NCBI GenBank assembly: GCA_016783905.1
Contig: JADHVQ010000015.1
Span: 1 to 37,117 of the forward strand
Direction of reading: 5' to 3'
DNA length: 37,117 nucleotides
DNA from: Bacteroidales bacterium
Lineage (GTDB): Bacteria > Bacteroidota > Bacteroidia > Bacteroidales > FEN-979
Part shown: piece by piece, positions 18,093 to 26,742 of the stretch
Position numbering within the stretch: position 1 is the first letter of the stretch
Layout of the letters: each line of letters opens with the position of its first letter
Translations under genes and position numbers: made by a program
Notes under the pieces: model-generated
Seen by the model: the letters and a program-made list of their open reading frames with translations, nothing else
Database searches by the model: none
What the model was told of the DNA's origin: nothing

Positions 18093-18765
18093 GAGTAGTT
18101 GTTTTAGAAGATGAATACGGGGTGGCTCAAAACCTTTGCGATATTTTGCTGGAGATTGAGCCCGATATCGAAATATCAGCCATTATTGAGACGGTGAAAG
18201 AAGCGGTTAAATGGGTCAACAACAATCCAAAACCCGATTTAGGCTTTTTCGATATTCGCCTGGCAGACGGAGATTCATTTGAGATTTTTGAAAAGGTAAA
18301 AATTAGTTTCCCGGTCATATTTACCACCGCCTATGACGAATATGCCCTCAGGGCATTTAAAGTAAACAGCATAGACTACCTGCTTAAAAATAATAGAAGA
18401 ATCTAAAATTGAACGAACCCAAAAAATACAGGAAGAGCTTTCTTGTTTACCGAAAAGATCAGATATTACCCATTGCTGTAAATGACATTGCATTTTTCTA
18501 TTTGGAAAATCAGATGGTTTTCTGTTTTACACGCGAAAATGAGAAGTTCATTATCGATCAAGCGTTAGATAAAATCAGTCAGCAACTGAATCCCGAAGAT
18601 TTCTTCAGGGCAAACCGGCAATTTATTGTATCCAGAAAAGCCATCAAAGCCGCAGTTCATCATTTAAATCGAAAATTGAAGCTCAGTATATCACCTTCAC
18701 CGAAAGAAGATATAGTCATTGGCAAAACAAAAGTAACAGCGTTTAAAGAGTGGTTGGAGAGGTGA
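18089..18765 (+). pseudogene. LytTR response regulator split by a frameshift
   Basis: The receiver part (18089-18406) is complete to the conserved lysine: VLEDEYG, phospho-Asp in GFFDIRLADG, and NSIDYLLK. It then runs out of frame and stops at 18404-18406. The LytTR domain resumes in a different frame from about 18409 (FLVYRKDQILPIAVNDIAFFY, FFRANRQFIVSRKAI, KTKVTAFKEWL) and ends at 18765. The remaining linker is very short and includes a third-frame stretch (IIEESKIERTQKIQEEL) that looks like the original linker, so both an indel and some loss are likely. With the kinase upstream also broken, the whole pair seems inactive. Confidence 0.85.
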
Positions 18766-18831
18766 TCAAAATTTTTTCCACTAACGTATAACCTTTTTAT
18801 CCTTTTCCTGATTAATATACTATAGAAAGGA

Positions 18832-19374
18832 TTGGATATGGAAATAGATGAAGAGGTTATTACTAGCAGGATCTATATCATCAGGGGAATTAAAGTGATG
18901 ATCGATAGGGACCTGGCACTTTTATATGGAGTAGAAACCAGGGAGCTGAACCAGGCTGTTAGGCGAAACTTGAAACGTTTCCCGGAAGATTTTATGTTTC
19001 AGATGAATGCTGAGGATCTTGAAAATTGGAAATCACAGATTGTGATATCCAACCGGGAAAAAATGGGAATTCGCCATCACCCCCTGGTTTTTACTGAACA
19101 AGGCGTTGCAATGTTATCAAGTGTTTTAAACAGTGAACAAGCAATAGCTGTAAACATCCAGATTATTAGGGTGTTTACCCGCCTGAGACACTTACTTGAA
19201 AGCCACACAGAGATTCTACAGAAACTGGAAGAATTAAGCAAAAAAGGCCTGAAACATGATAATCAAATCATATTAATTTTTGAATACTTGAAACAATTAG
19301 AAAAGGCTAAGCAAGAGGATCTTGATTTTAAAGCAAAACGCCGAATTGGATATAAAAGAAATGATCAAGAATGA
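18832..19374 (+). CDS. ORF6N-domain (KilA-N-like) DNA-binding protein
   Basis: The 180-residue protein has an N-terminal ORF6N domain (PF10543, about residues 10-95): RIYIIRGIKVMIDRDLALLYGVETRELNQAVRRN, FPEDFMFQM, HPLVFTEQGVAMLSSVL. A coiled-coil-like helix follows (about 115-170). ORF6N proteins occur in phages and on mobile elements but are also abundant as stand-alone genes in Bacteroidota chromosomes, where their role is unknown. No other phage gene is near. The ATG at 18838 (MEIDEE) is an alternative start, and AGAAAGG lies upstream. A 7-bp word island overlaps and follows the stop. Confidence 0.9.
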   Translation: MDMEIDEEVITSRIYIIRGIKVMIDRDLALLYGVETRELNQAVRRNLKRFPEDFMFQMNAEDLENWKSQIVISNREKMGIRHHPLVFTEQGVAMLSSVLNSEQAIAVNIQIIRVFTRLRHLLESHTEILQKLEELSKKGLKHDNQIILIFEYLKQLEKAKQEDLDFKAKRRIGYKRNDQE

Positions 19375-19400
19375 CGAAGGACATGAATGACAAGAATGAT
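19369..19400 (+). repeat. Short word island at the ORF6N stop codon (GAATGAC/GAAGGAC)
   Basis: The words GAATGAC, GAAGGAC, then two 9-base variants (ATGAATGAC, AAGAATGAT) run across the TGA stop of the ORF6N gene. It is weaker than the other islands but has the same position (at a stop codon) and similar word form. Confidence 0.45.
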
Positions 19401-19455
19401 TTCGGTTTAAATTTTCAATTCTCAAATGCGAAGCATTCATGAACACCTTTGAAAA

Positions 19456-20561
19456 TCAATCATTTTTGTGAATAATTATCAATTCCTTTTCTCTTCGGAT
19501 CAGCATCGCCAACAATACAAACTCAATCACAAAAAACACCATAATCCCCAGCACCGAATTCCGCATACTACCGGTAATTGCTTCAATAGTCCCGAAAGCA
19601 AAGGTGCCGGCGACAATAGCCAGTTTTTCGGTTACATCATAGAAACTGAAGAAGGAGGTGTGGTCTCTGGTTTTTGGGATCATCTTGGAATAGGTGGAGC
19701 GGGCAAGTGATTGCGATCCGCCCATGACAAGACCCACGAAAAAGGCAACGATCATAAACCCAATGGCATCCGTGATGAACTAGGCGCCGAGGCAGATCAA
19801 AATCCAGCAGAAAACAGAGATCAGCAAAGCTTTGAAGTTGCTGAGTTTTGAAGAGAGCCAGGCAAACAGATAGGCACCCGCCATGCCGACCAGCTGGATA
19901 AGGAGAATGGTAGCGATCAGGATCTCTTCCGACAACCCCAGCTGCTTCTCTCCATAGGTGGCTGCCATAAACATCACCGTAAGCAATCCCATGGTGATGA
20001 AGAAGAAACCAAGCAGGTAGATGGTCATGTGCGGCCTCTTCCTGACAATGCGAAACACCTTCACCAATTCGAGATACCCCTTGGTGATGATCCGCTCTTC
20101 GTGAAGCCGCTGAGGGAGTGTGTATTTTGGGAAACGCAGGAAGGTGATCTGTGAGAAGCCGATCCACCAGAGAAAGACAGTAAGAAAGGCAATCCGGGCC
20201 GGCAATATCCTAGTGAATATCCCCGGGCTGAAATACGGTCCTGCTCCTTCGGTTCCGCGATCACCGGCAGGAAGGAGTTGTAAAACACCAGGCTTCCGCC
20301 ATAACCCAGCGTCCCCAGGGCAAAGAAGATGATCCCGAATTCCACATTATCACCCGTGAAAAAGAAGAGCATCCCGCAGGAGAGTGCTCCCAACCAGGTG
20401 AAGAATTTCATGAAGGCTGCATTGTGCTTTGTAACCTGGTTATAATATATTGGGAAGATGGCCGAGGCGATGGTGAGCTGGTAGACCGAATTGGCCCAGT
20501 CGTAGATGACCCAACCAAAGATAATTCGCTTGTCTCCCTTAGGGATTCGTTTGATCTTCAT
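19456..20561 (-). pseudogene. Broken MFS transporter of the UMF1/Atg22-like family
   Basis: The start MKIKRIPKGDKRIIFGWVIYDWANSVYQ is typical of UMF1-type carriers (PF11700). The frame runs to ISARGYSLGY (about 20215) and then breaks; the next frame begins near ARIAFLTVFLWWIGFSQITF, so about 30 residues normally present between these motifs are missing as well as the frame. A second lesion is an in-frame TAG at 19780-19782 between CLGA and FITDAIGFM. The C-terminal part (LVMGGSQSLARSTYSKMIP, FFSFYDVTEKLAIVAGTF) is well conserved to the stop at 19456. A clear promoter word remains upstream, so decay may be recent. Confidence 0.88.
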
Positions 20562-20614
20562 GAGTTTACCCAAACTTATAATTGAATTAAATCTGCCGAT
20601 TCTTTTTCCAAAAA

Positions 20615-20622
20615 CAAATGTA
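20615..20622 (-). promoter_or_regulatory. Bacteroidota promoter element for the UMF1-like pseudogene
   Basis: TACATTTG on the minus strand is a full match to TAnnTTTG and lies 53 bases upstream of the start codon at 20561. It is in the region shared with the divergent rhodanese gene. Confidence 0.5.
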
Positions 20623-20703
20623 TGTAAATTTGATTGGGAATTCCTTTTCTGCACATATAGATTATTATATATATTTTATCTATTATTACAAACCGATCGT
20701 ATC

Positions 20704-21738
20704 ATGAAATTGCTCAACCCTACTTTTGTCACTTTCTATATCATTTTACTATTTTTCCTGTTTGGGACACCATCGATGGGGTACACCCAGAATCCCGACT
20801 CCCTCCAGGCCCACTTCACCGTGTATCAGGTCGACAGCCTGATCCAGGCCAACGCTACCAATCCGGATTTCTGTCTGATGGATGTGCGAACGCAGGCAGA
20901 GTACACACCCGAGCACCTGGAAGGAGCCATCAACCGGATATACAATGGCCCGGGATTTGACAGCCTGCTCAACCTGCTTCCCCGGCACAAGATGTATGTG
21001 CTCTATTGCCTCTCCGGGGGACGAAGCGGAAATACCTTTACCCTGATGGTCTCGATGGGTTTTCCCAATGTGATCAACATGCTGGGTGGGATCACGGAGT
21101 GGAAAAACGCAGGATTTTCAACGACACCCGATTTCGCTCCGTTGCAAATGGCGGTATCAGACACCATCATTACGAACGACAAGGTAAATATTGGAACGAC
21201 AGACACAATTCACCTTACAGTGACCAACCGGGCCAATGACACACTTCGTTTCACCTTTGTCACCTCTCTGGTTGGATTGGAATTCAGTACCGATTTTGAT
21301 ACCACCACCACCCTGGAAGGGCCATTTGATTATACATTCTCCATTTTCTATACGCCAACCGATACATTGACTGATTTCATCACCTTCCGGATCGAAAGCA
21401 ATGGTGGACCGGTGCAGTTCCATGTGACCAGGACGGGGGAGATGCCCCTTACTGGATTTGACGATTTACGATTTACGATTTACGAATTACGAATTACGAA
21501 TTATCCGAATCCATTCTCAGCATCAACCACCATCGCATTTGAATTGGAAGAACCCGGACAGGTTGAGATCGGGATTGTGAACCAGTTTGGGCAGGTAGTT
21601 GATAATATCTTCATGGAGGGACAAAAGGGTACGAACAGACTCACCTGGGATGCCAGGTTGCTCCCGGCAGGGATCTATATGTGCAGGATTGCAGTAGGGG
21701 ATAAAATTTCGACACGAAAATTGATTTTGGTTAAATAA
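20704..21738 (+). CDS. Secreted rhodanese-like protein with T9SS sorting domain
   Basis: From the ATG at 20704 the product has 344 residues. An upstream in-frame extension exists to 20506 but would bury the signal peptide. The signal peptide ends near GYTQ (about 29). Residues about 38-125 are a rhodanese domain (CLMDVRTQAEYTPEHLEGAIN) with active-site loop Cys102-LSGGRSG, so sulfurtransferase activity is possible. A beta-sandwich-like middle part (about 135-245) follows, then the T9SS type A sorting domain (about 262-344: NYPNPFSASTTIAFELEEPG, LPAGIYMCRI, STRKLILVK). The linker before the sorting domain is a 42-base word island. A sulfurtransferase sent to the cell surface is uncommon. Confidence 0.9.
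   Translation: MKLLNPTFVTFYIILLFFLFGTPSMGYTQNPDSLQAHFTVYQVDSLIQANATNPDFCLMDVRTQAEYTPEHLEGAINRIYNGPGFDSLLNLLPRHKMYVLYCLSGGRSGNTFTLMVSMGFPNVINMLGGITEWKNAGFSTTPDFAPLQMAVSDTIITNDKVNIGTTDTIHLTVTNRANDTLRFTFVTSLVGLEFSTDFDTTTTLEGPFDYTFSIFYTPTDTLTDFITFRIESNGGPVQFHVTRTGEMPLTGFDDLRFTIYELRITNYPNPFSASTTIAFELEEPGQVEIGIVNQFGQVVDNIFMEGQKGTNRLTWDARLLPAGIYMCRIAVGDKISTRKLILVK
21463..21504 (+). repeat. 7-bp word island, GATTTAC x3 / GAATTAC x2 / GAATTAT
   Basis: Six perfect-phase 7-base words (42 bases) code for DLRFTIYELRITNY in the linker between the middle domain and the T9SS sorting domain of the rhodanese protein. As 42 is a multiple of three, frame is kept. The same word family recurs at 28395-28450. Confidence 0.9.
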
Positions 21739-21803
21739 CCTGTTGGGCAACGATAATTATCCCTACCTTTACCCCTGAAACCAGAACCCGAAACCATCAT
21801 CGT

Positions 21804-24704
21804 ATGAAGCACTTTTTCGTTTTTATGGCTGTGCTGTGCATGGCCATTTCCGGTATGGCAAAACCGGTATCTCAGACTGATGCCTCCCAGATTGCCATCG
21901 CATTCTATACGCACAATGCCCCGGTATCCATCACAGATTATTCCATAGATAAGACATGGATAACCCGGCACAAAGATTTGACAACGATATACACCTTCAC
22001 CTTCCATGCGGGCGGATTTGTCCTGGTAGCAGGTGATGACGCCTCCATCCCTATCCTTGGCTACTCCTTCGACAATGAGATGCCGGAAGAGATCACCAAT
22101 CCGGCAACCAAACAATGGTTGGATTGCTATAGTGAAGAGATTTCAAGGATTGTTCAGGCCGGACTTAGTAATAGGGAGACACTGGAGGAGTGGGATGCCA
22201 TCAGACAATCCAGTTTCCCGGCACCAACCCGCGATATTAATCCATTGCTGTTTACCACCTGGGATCAGGGATGCTATTACAACGAACTTTGTCCCTACGA
22301 TGCCTCGGCTACATGGAGCTGTCAGCATGTGTATACGGGCTGCGTAGCAACCGCCATGGCTCAGATCATGAAATACCACGCCTTCCCGCCACAGGGAGTA
22401 GGTTCACATAGCTATACGCATCCGGTTTATGGTGTGCAGACAGCCGATTTTGGAAACACGACCTACAATTGGGCCTCCATGCCCAACAACGTGAATAGCA
22501 GCAACATTCCTACGGCTACCATCATGTATCACTCCGGTGTTTCGGTCGACATGCAATACAGCCCCACAGGATCAGGTGCCTACAGCGAGGATGTGCCTGA
22601 TGCATTGCTCGATTATTTCAACTACCACCCTGATGTGACCATTGAATACAAAGATGACTATCCGAATGTGGCGGATTGGAAAAACCTGTTGAGAGCCGAC
22701 CTGGATAGCCTGCTGCCAATCTACTACAGCGGCTTCGGCAGTGGAGGGCATGCATTCGTTTGCGACGGGTACAGGATGAGCGATGAAAAGTTTCATTTTA
22801 ACTGGGGCTGGTCGGGATCCGGCAATGGCTGGTACGCCATCGGGGCGCTCAATCCAGGGGGAAGTAATTTTAACCAGGACAATGCAGCCGTGCTCCACAT
22901 CAAACCCTACAATCCCAACCTGATCGTCCGGATTACCCATCCGGTCAACTATGCGGTGATTGGCGTTGGTTATTCGGTCGATATTGAGGCGGTAACCGTC
23001 AGGGGCGCTCCCTCCCAGATGAAGATCCTCATTGATAGCAACGAGATGGCTTCCGGCACCAGCGATACACTTTCATACACCTGGCACACCACCGGGGCAG
23101 ATCTCGGATCACACGAAGTGCGTGCCTATTCCTATTCGGCAACCGATACGGTTTATTATAAGATCATTCTGAATGTGGCTGAATGGATCACTCAGGCAAG
23201 CGGATTTCCCGATCCGAACCGGGGGATAAACTATATGTGGGCGGTAGATACAAATGTTGTTTGGGCAGCCGGATATAATGTATCCAATCCCACCGGAGCC
23301 TGCCAGGATTTTACCCTGACCCTCGATGGAGGAACCACCTGGAACCCGGGTATCATCAATGACTGTCAGGGACTTGCTTCAGCCATGATCTTTGCTATGG
23401 ATTCCAATAAAGCCTGGGTGCCCATGTACCGCGTTTCGGGAAGCAAACCACAGGGGATCTATACCACGGCTGATGGCGGAGCCACCTGGACCCGTCAGAC
23501 CACTGCCTCCTACAGCAATGGGGCATCCTTCCCCAATTGTGTTCACTTTTTCAACGAAACCGACGGCTGGTGCATGGGAGATCCCATCAATGGCGAATAC
23601 GAGATCTATACCACCACAGACGGGGGTACCACCTGGGTACTGGTCCCGGGAGTCAATATCCCGAATCCGTCGGGAACTGAATGGGGTGTTGTGGGATACT
23701 ATTCTGCCGTCAACGATACGGTCTGGTTCGGGACAACCAAAGGCCGGGTCTATAAATCCATGGATAAGGGATTAAACTGGACCGTTTCGGTTGTTCAGGC
23801 GCTGAATGGGAAGTACATTAAGCCCTATTTCCGCAATGGAGCACACGGATTAGTGCAGGATAAGAATGCCGGATCCAACGGAACCATCTGCGAAACCTTT
23901 GATGGAGGTACAACCTGGACGCTGGTCACAACCACCGGCCCAATCTATCCCACGGATCTTTCCTATGTACCCGGAACAGAGGACACCTGGGTCAGCACTG
24001 GCGGATACGGGAATAACGGATGCTCTTACAGCTTCGACGGAGGTCATACCTGGGCCGACTTCGAAGGAACCCAGGGTTCTGAATATCTCAACATGACCTG
24101 GGTGAATAACCATTGCGGATGGGCAGGTGGCGTAAACGCAAGCTCCACTGAAAATGGGGTATATAAATACATAGGGGTGTTGCTGCCCCCGCTTCCGGCT
24201 CCCTTCAACCTTCAGGCCGATGTGATCGGGTATGAGGTGCACCTCACATGGGATGCACCCGTAAGTGATGCACCCACCTTCACACTGCTGGGATACAACA
24301 TGTACCGGGATGGTATTCGACTGAACAGCGATCCTATTCAAGATCTCTTCTACGACGATACACTGGATCTGCCCGGAGAATTTACCTATTGCGTCAAAGC
24401 GCAATATGACATCGGCGAATCCGATCCCGACTGCATCACAGTGGAAGTTGCCGTTGCAGTTGATGCACCAAAAGAATCCTCACTGACGATCAGCCCCAAT
24501 CCGGCCCACAACGTTATAGTGGTTCGGTCTGATACACCTGTTGATGAGATCCGGATCTTCGACCTCCGGGGAAAAGAGGTTTACAGGAAAAATGGGATGA
24601 ATAAACAGGTAACGGTCGATGTATCAGGTTTGGCAGCCGGCTATTACACGCTCACAGCCATCAGCGGCAACAAAGCAAAAACCACGAAACTTTTAATTCA
24701 ATAA
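21804..24704 (+). CDS. Secreted C10 (streptopain-like) cysteine protease with YCF48-like repeats and T9SS domain
   Basis: The 966-residue protein has a signal peptide (about 1-20), a prodomain/inhibitor-like region (about 24-120, ending in the peptidase), and a C10 peptidase domain (about 145-365) with catalytic Cys180 (VYTGCVATAMAQIMKYH) and His316 (GSGGHAFVCDGY), then HFNWGWSGSGNGWY. An Ig-like segment (about 370-455) is followed by a YCF48/BNR-type beta-propeller (about 460-790) with repeated DGGTTW motifs, a fibronectin-III-like domain (about 795-885), and the T9SS sorting domain (about 890-966; SLTISPNPAHN to TKLLIQ). It is probably a surface or released protease whose propeller binds a target. 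A word island starts on the base after the stop codon. Confidence 0.93.
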   Translation: MKHFFVFMAVLCMAISGMAKPVSQTDASQIAIAFYTHNAPVSITDYSIDKTWITRHKDLTTIYTFTFHAGGFVLVAGDDASIPILGYSFDNEMPEEITNPATKQWLDCYSEEISRIVQAGLSNRETLEEWDAIRQSSFPAPTRDINPLLFTTWDQGCYYNELCPYDASATWSCQHVYTGCVATAMAQIMKYHAFPPQGVGSHSYTHPVYGVQTADFGNTTYNWASMPNNVNSSNIPTATIMYHSGVSVDMQYSPTGSGAYSEDVPDALLDYFNYHPDVTIEYKDDYPNVADWKNLLRADLDSLLPIYYSGFGSGGHAFVCDGYRMSDEKFHFNWGWSGSGNGWYAIGALNPGGSNFNQDNAAVLHIKPYNPNLIVRITHPVNYAVIGVGYSVDIEAVTVRGAPSQMKILIDSNEMASGTSDTLSYTWHTTGADLGSHEVRAYSYSATDTVYYKIILNVAEWITQASGFPDPNRGINYMWAVDTNVVWAAGYNVSNPTGACQDFTLTLDGGTTWNPGIINDCQGLASAMIFAMDSNKAWVPMYRVSGSKPQGIYTTADGGATWTRQTTASYSNGASFPNCVHFFNETDGWCMGDPINGEYEIYTTTDGGTTWVLVPGVNIPNPSGTEWGVVGYYSAVNDTVWFGTTKGRVYKSMDKGLNWTVSVVQALNGKYIKPYFRNGAHGLVQDKNAGSNGTICETFDGGTTWTLVTTTGPIYPTDLSYVPGTEDTWVSTGGYGNNGCSYSFDGGHTWADFEGTQGSEYLNMTWVNNHCGWAGGVNASSTENGVYKYIGVLLPPLPAPFNLQADVIGYEVHLTWDAPVSDAPTFTLLGYNMYRDGIRLNSDPIQDLFYDDTLDLPGEFTYCVKAQYDIGESDPDCITVEVAVAVDAPKESSLTISPNPAHNVIVVRSDTPVDEIRIFDLRGKEVYRKNGMNKQVTVDVSGLAAGYYTLTAISGNKAKTTKLLIQ

Positions 24705-24752
24705 ATTTCGCTATTTCGCTATTTCACCATTTCACTATCTCGCTATTTATTA
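24705..24752 (+). repeat. 8-bp word island (ATTTCGCT family) directly after the protease stop
   Basis: Words of 8 bases: ATTTCGCT x2, ATTTCACC, ATTTCACT, ATCTCGCT, ATTTATTA. It begins immediately after TAA (24702-24704) and touches the 3' end of the convergent ATPase gene. The same family, in the same orientation, is at 30923-30954. Confidence 0.88.
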
Positions 24753-26119
24753 TTTGAGCGTGTATATAAAGAGGATTTGCATATCCTCTTTTTCCCATCG
24801 TTTTGAAGTAACATGTATGGGATCTCCTTTTCAGAAGCACGAAAAAGATCCCTGGGCTCATCGTGGAGCGAGCGCAAAAAGGGTTGAACCTTAAACAGAG
24901 GAATAAAATGAATGGTTGTGTTATCTATCTTTTGTGTATCAGATAGCGTAAGGTTGATAACCCATGCATCCGTTGGGTTGTAATGAGCCATAAAACTTCG
25001 AAGCGAACGGGTAATTTCCGGGATTTTCATAGCGGAGTACTTGACTTCCACAGGAAGCGGATTCTCGTAACGTTCGATCACAAAATCAACCTCTGCTTTA
25101 TTGGTGGTTCTCCAGAAATGAAGGTCATAGATATGACGCTGCAACACATTGAGTAATGTAGTGCAAATGATATTTTGAAAGACAAATCCATAATCCCGGT
25201 GGTTGTGTACATTCCCGAACATCCTGATCGCCAGGTTCCGCATCCCGGGATCCAGAAAGTAAACCACAGGTGATTTCGTGATCTCTTTGACCTTGTTGCC
25301 ATGGAGTGGAGGGATCATTTTCAGGAAAAACGTACGTTCGGCATACCAGAGGTATTTCCGGATGGTAGGAAGTGAAGTTTGTGTTTCGTTGGCCAGGGTA
25401 GATAAATTGATCATCTGACCCGTTTGGGCAGCCAGCAGCCGGATCAGGCGGGAGTAAACCTCCGGTCCATGGCCCTGGACAAGTGGATGTATATCTTTCT
25501 CAAGGTATGAACGGTAAATTTCATTGATTGTCTCAAACCGCTCCTCTTCTGAATTTGAGAGAACTACACGCGGATATCCTCCGAAATTCAGGTATTCGTT
25601 GAGGAGCAGAAGAGCTCTGTTTACATCCTTCATCAGGGCAAAACCCAGATTATCGCTATTGGAGTGGCCAAACCGGTAATCTGCGAATTCAAAGAAGGTT
25701 AGAGGCATGACCTCAAATACCCGTTTACGCCCTGCCATTGACTCCTGGATCTTAGCCCGTAATTCAAGACTCCCTGACCCGGAAAGGATAAACTTAACAT
25801 TCAAATCCTGATCATAGATCCCTTTGATAAACAGCCCGGCATCCTCTTTCATCTGAATCTCATCGATAAACAAATATCCTCTCTGCTTGCCAAACTCTTG
25901 TTGAAACCTGTCAATCAACGCTCTCTGGGAAACAAAGAAAACACGGTCTTCTTCCTTGTCCAATTGCAAAAAGAGGGTAGGCTTCCCCTGTTGACGCAGT
26001 TTCTCTTCCAGCATGCGCATCAAGGTAGATTTCCCTACCTGGCGCGATCCGGTTATCAGGGTGATCTCTTGAAACTGAAGATGATCGTATAACTGTTGAA
26101 AGATGGTGCGTTGAATCAT
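24743..26119 (-). CDS. AAA ATPase with DUF4143 domain
   Basis: The 458-residue protein has an N-terminal AAA_14 domain with Walker A GSRQVGKST (about 20-28) and Walker B YLFIDEIQ (about 97-104), sensor-like LSGSGSLEL, and a C-terminal DUF4143 part with a nuclease-like PVEVKYS and the preceding LHFWRTTNKAEVDFVIE. This family is very common in Bacteroidota and in anaerobes. Its function is unresolved; a restriction-like or toxin role has been proposed by others but nothing here proves it. It stands alone and converges with the C10 protease gene. Confidence 0.92.
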   Translation of the reverse strand: MIQRTIFQQLYDHLQFQEITLITGSRQVGKSTLMRMLEEKLRQQGKPTLFLQLDKEEDRVFFVSQRALIDRFQQEFGKQRGYLFIDEIQMKEDAGLFIKGIYDQDLNVKFILSGSGSLELRAKIQESMAGRKRVFEVMPLTFFEFADYRFGHSNSDNLGFALMKDVNRALLLLNEYLNFGGYPRVVLSNSEEERFETINEIYRSYLEKDIHPLVQGHGPEVYSRLIRLLAAQTGQMINLSTLANETQTSLPTIRKYLWYAERTFFLKMIPPLHGNKVKEITKSPVVYFLDPGMRNLAIRMFGNVHNHRDYGFVFQNIICTTLLNVLQRHIYDLHFWRTTNKAEVDFVIERYENPLPVEVKYSAMKIPEITRSLRSFMAHYNPTDAWVINLTLSDTQKIDNTTIHFIPLFKVQPFLRSLHDEPRDLFRASEKEIPYMLLQNDGKKRICKSSLYTRSNNK

Positions 26120-26328
26120 AACGTTGAGTTTTAGCAGGTATTATGCGCAAAGTTACAAAAATACCCGGTTAAAATCAAGTCAAAGATACATTTTTTTCAT
26201 TGCCCTGCTCAGGATTTTTAATGAAAGGGACCGTGGCAAAACAGAAGTAAGGATAAAAAGGGTAACACGGTTCTTCCATCCCGGAATAAAAACTGTTTTT
26301 TTCCCCAGATGCCGGAGAGCATATTCAG

Positions 26329-26610
26329 CTACCAGGATCTGTTTTGTTCAGTCAACCGCTTAGCAAACCCATGAATCAGTTGCAACGGCATTCGGCAATT
26401 TACTCCGATATACTTCTCAAACTCCTCTTTGTTGCTCGACAAAAAGGATTTTACTTTGCTATATGCCGCCACGTAGACCAGCAACCGGCAATCGAGGTCT
26501 GCTGTCGATTGAAGTAATACGTCGGGCGCTTCCGGCAGTACCAGGTCAAGGTGGATTTGACGGATCTTAACACTGAACACTGTCCGGATTTTTTTAGCTA
26601 ACTGATTCAT
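26329..26610 (-). CDS. Small protein, possibly the C-terminal half of a PIN-like domain
   Basis: The 93-residue ORF reads like real protein in its middle (LVLPEAPDVLLQSTADLDCRLLVYVAAYSK, FLSSNKEEFEKYI). The pattern of an alanine/leucine helix, a hydrophobic strand and LSSNKEEF resembles the end of PIN-domain toxins, but the acidic N-terminal part of a PIN nuclease is absent, so it may be a fragment. No antitoxin is adjacent. Both flanks (26120-26328 and 26611-26742) lack recognisable genes. Confidence 0.4.
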   Translation of the reverse strand: MNQLAKKIRTVFSVKIRQIHLDLVLPEAPDVLLQSTADLDCRLLVYVAAYSKVKSFLSSNKEEFEKYIGVNCRMPLQLIHGFAKRLTEQNRSW

Positions 26611-26675
26611 GGCATCACCGATCCATTTTATTCCTATTTTTGGCGAAGTTTCTCACGGATATTTTTTTCAGTGCT

Positions 26676-26705
26676 AATCTGCGAAAAAATCTGCGTTAAT
26701 CTGCG
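26676..26705 (+). repeat. AATCTGCG word repeat upstream of the DUF1214 gene
   Basis: AATCTGCG occurs three times at 26676, 26688 and 26698, spaced 12 and 10 bases. It lies in the promoter region of the DUF1214 cluster, 38 bases before the likely start codon. Confidence 0.6.
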
Positions 26706-26742
26706 AGAAATAGAAAAATAGTTGATTCTTTATCGATTTCTC

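Noticed and set aside
18832-19374. ORF6N gene as sign of a prophage
   Set aside because: No integrase, capsid, tail, lysis or terminase gene is near, and ORF6N genes are common alone in Bacteroidota chromosomes.
23850-24404. 184-codon minus-strand frame opposite the C10 protease
   Set aside because: It lies under the DGGTTW repeats and FN3 domain; no recognisable protein features.
24705-24752. Word islands as a CRISPR array
   Set aside because: Units are 7-8 bases with no spacers, and no cas genes are present.
24743-26119. AAA/DUF4143 ATPase as part of a defence island
   Set aside because: It is alone among secreted-protein genes; no nuclease, methylase or toxin partner is adjacent.
26124-26363. 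79-codon plus-strand frame between the ATPase and the small PIN-like ORF
   Set aside because: The start overlaps the ATPase 5' region, and the product is basic with no pattern of a known family; I see nothing supportable in 26120-26328.
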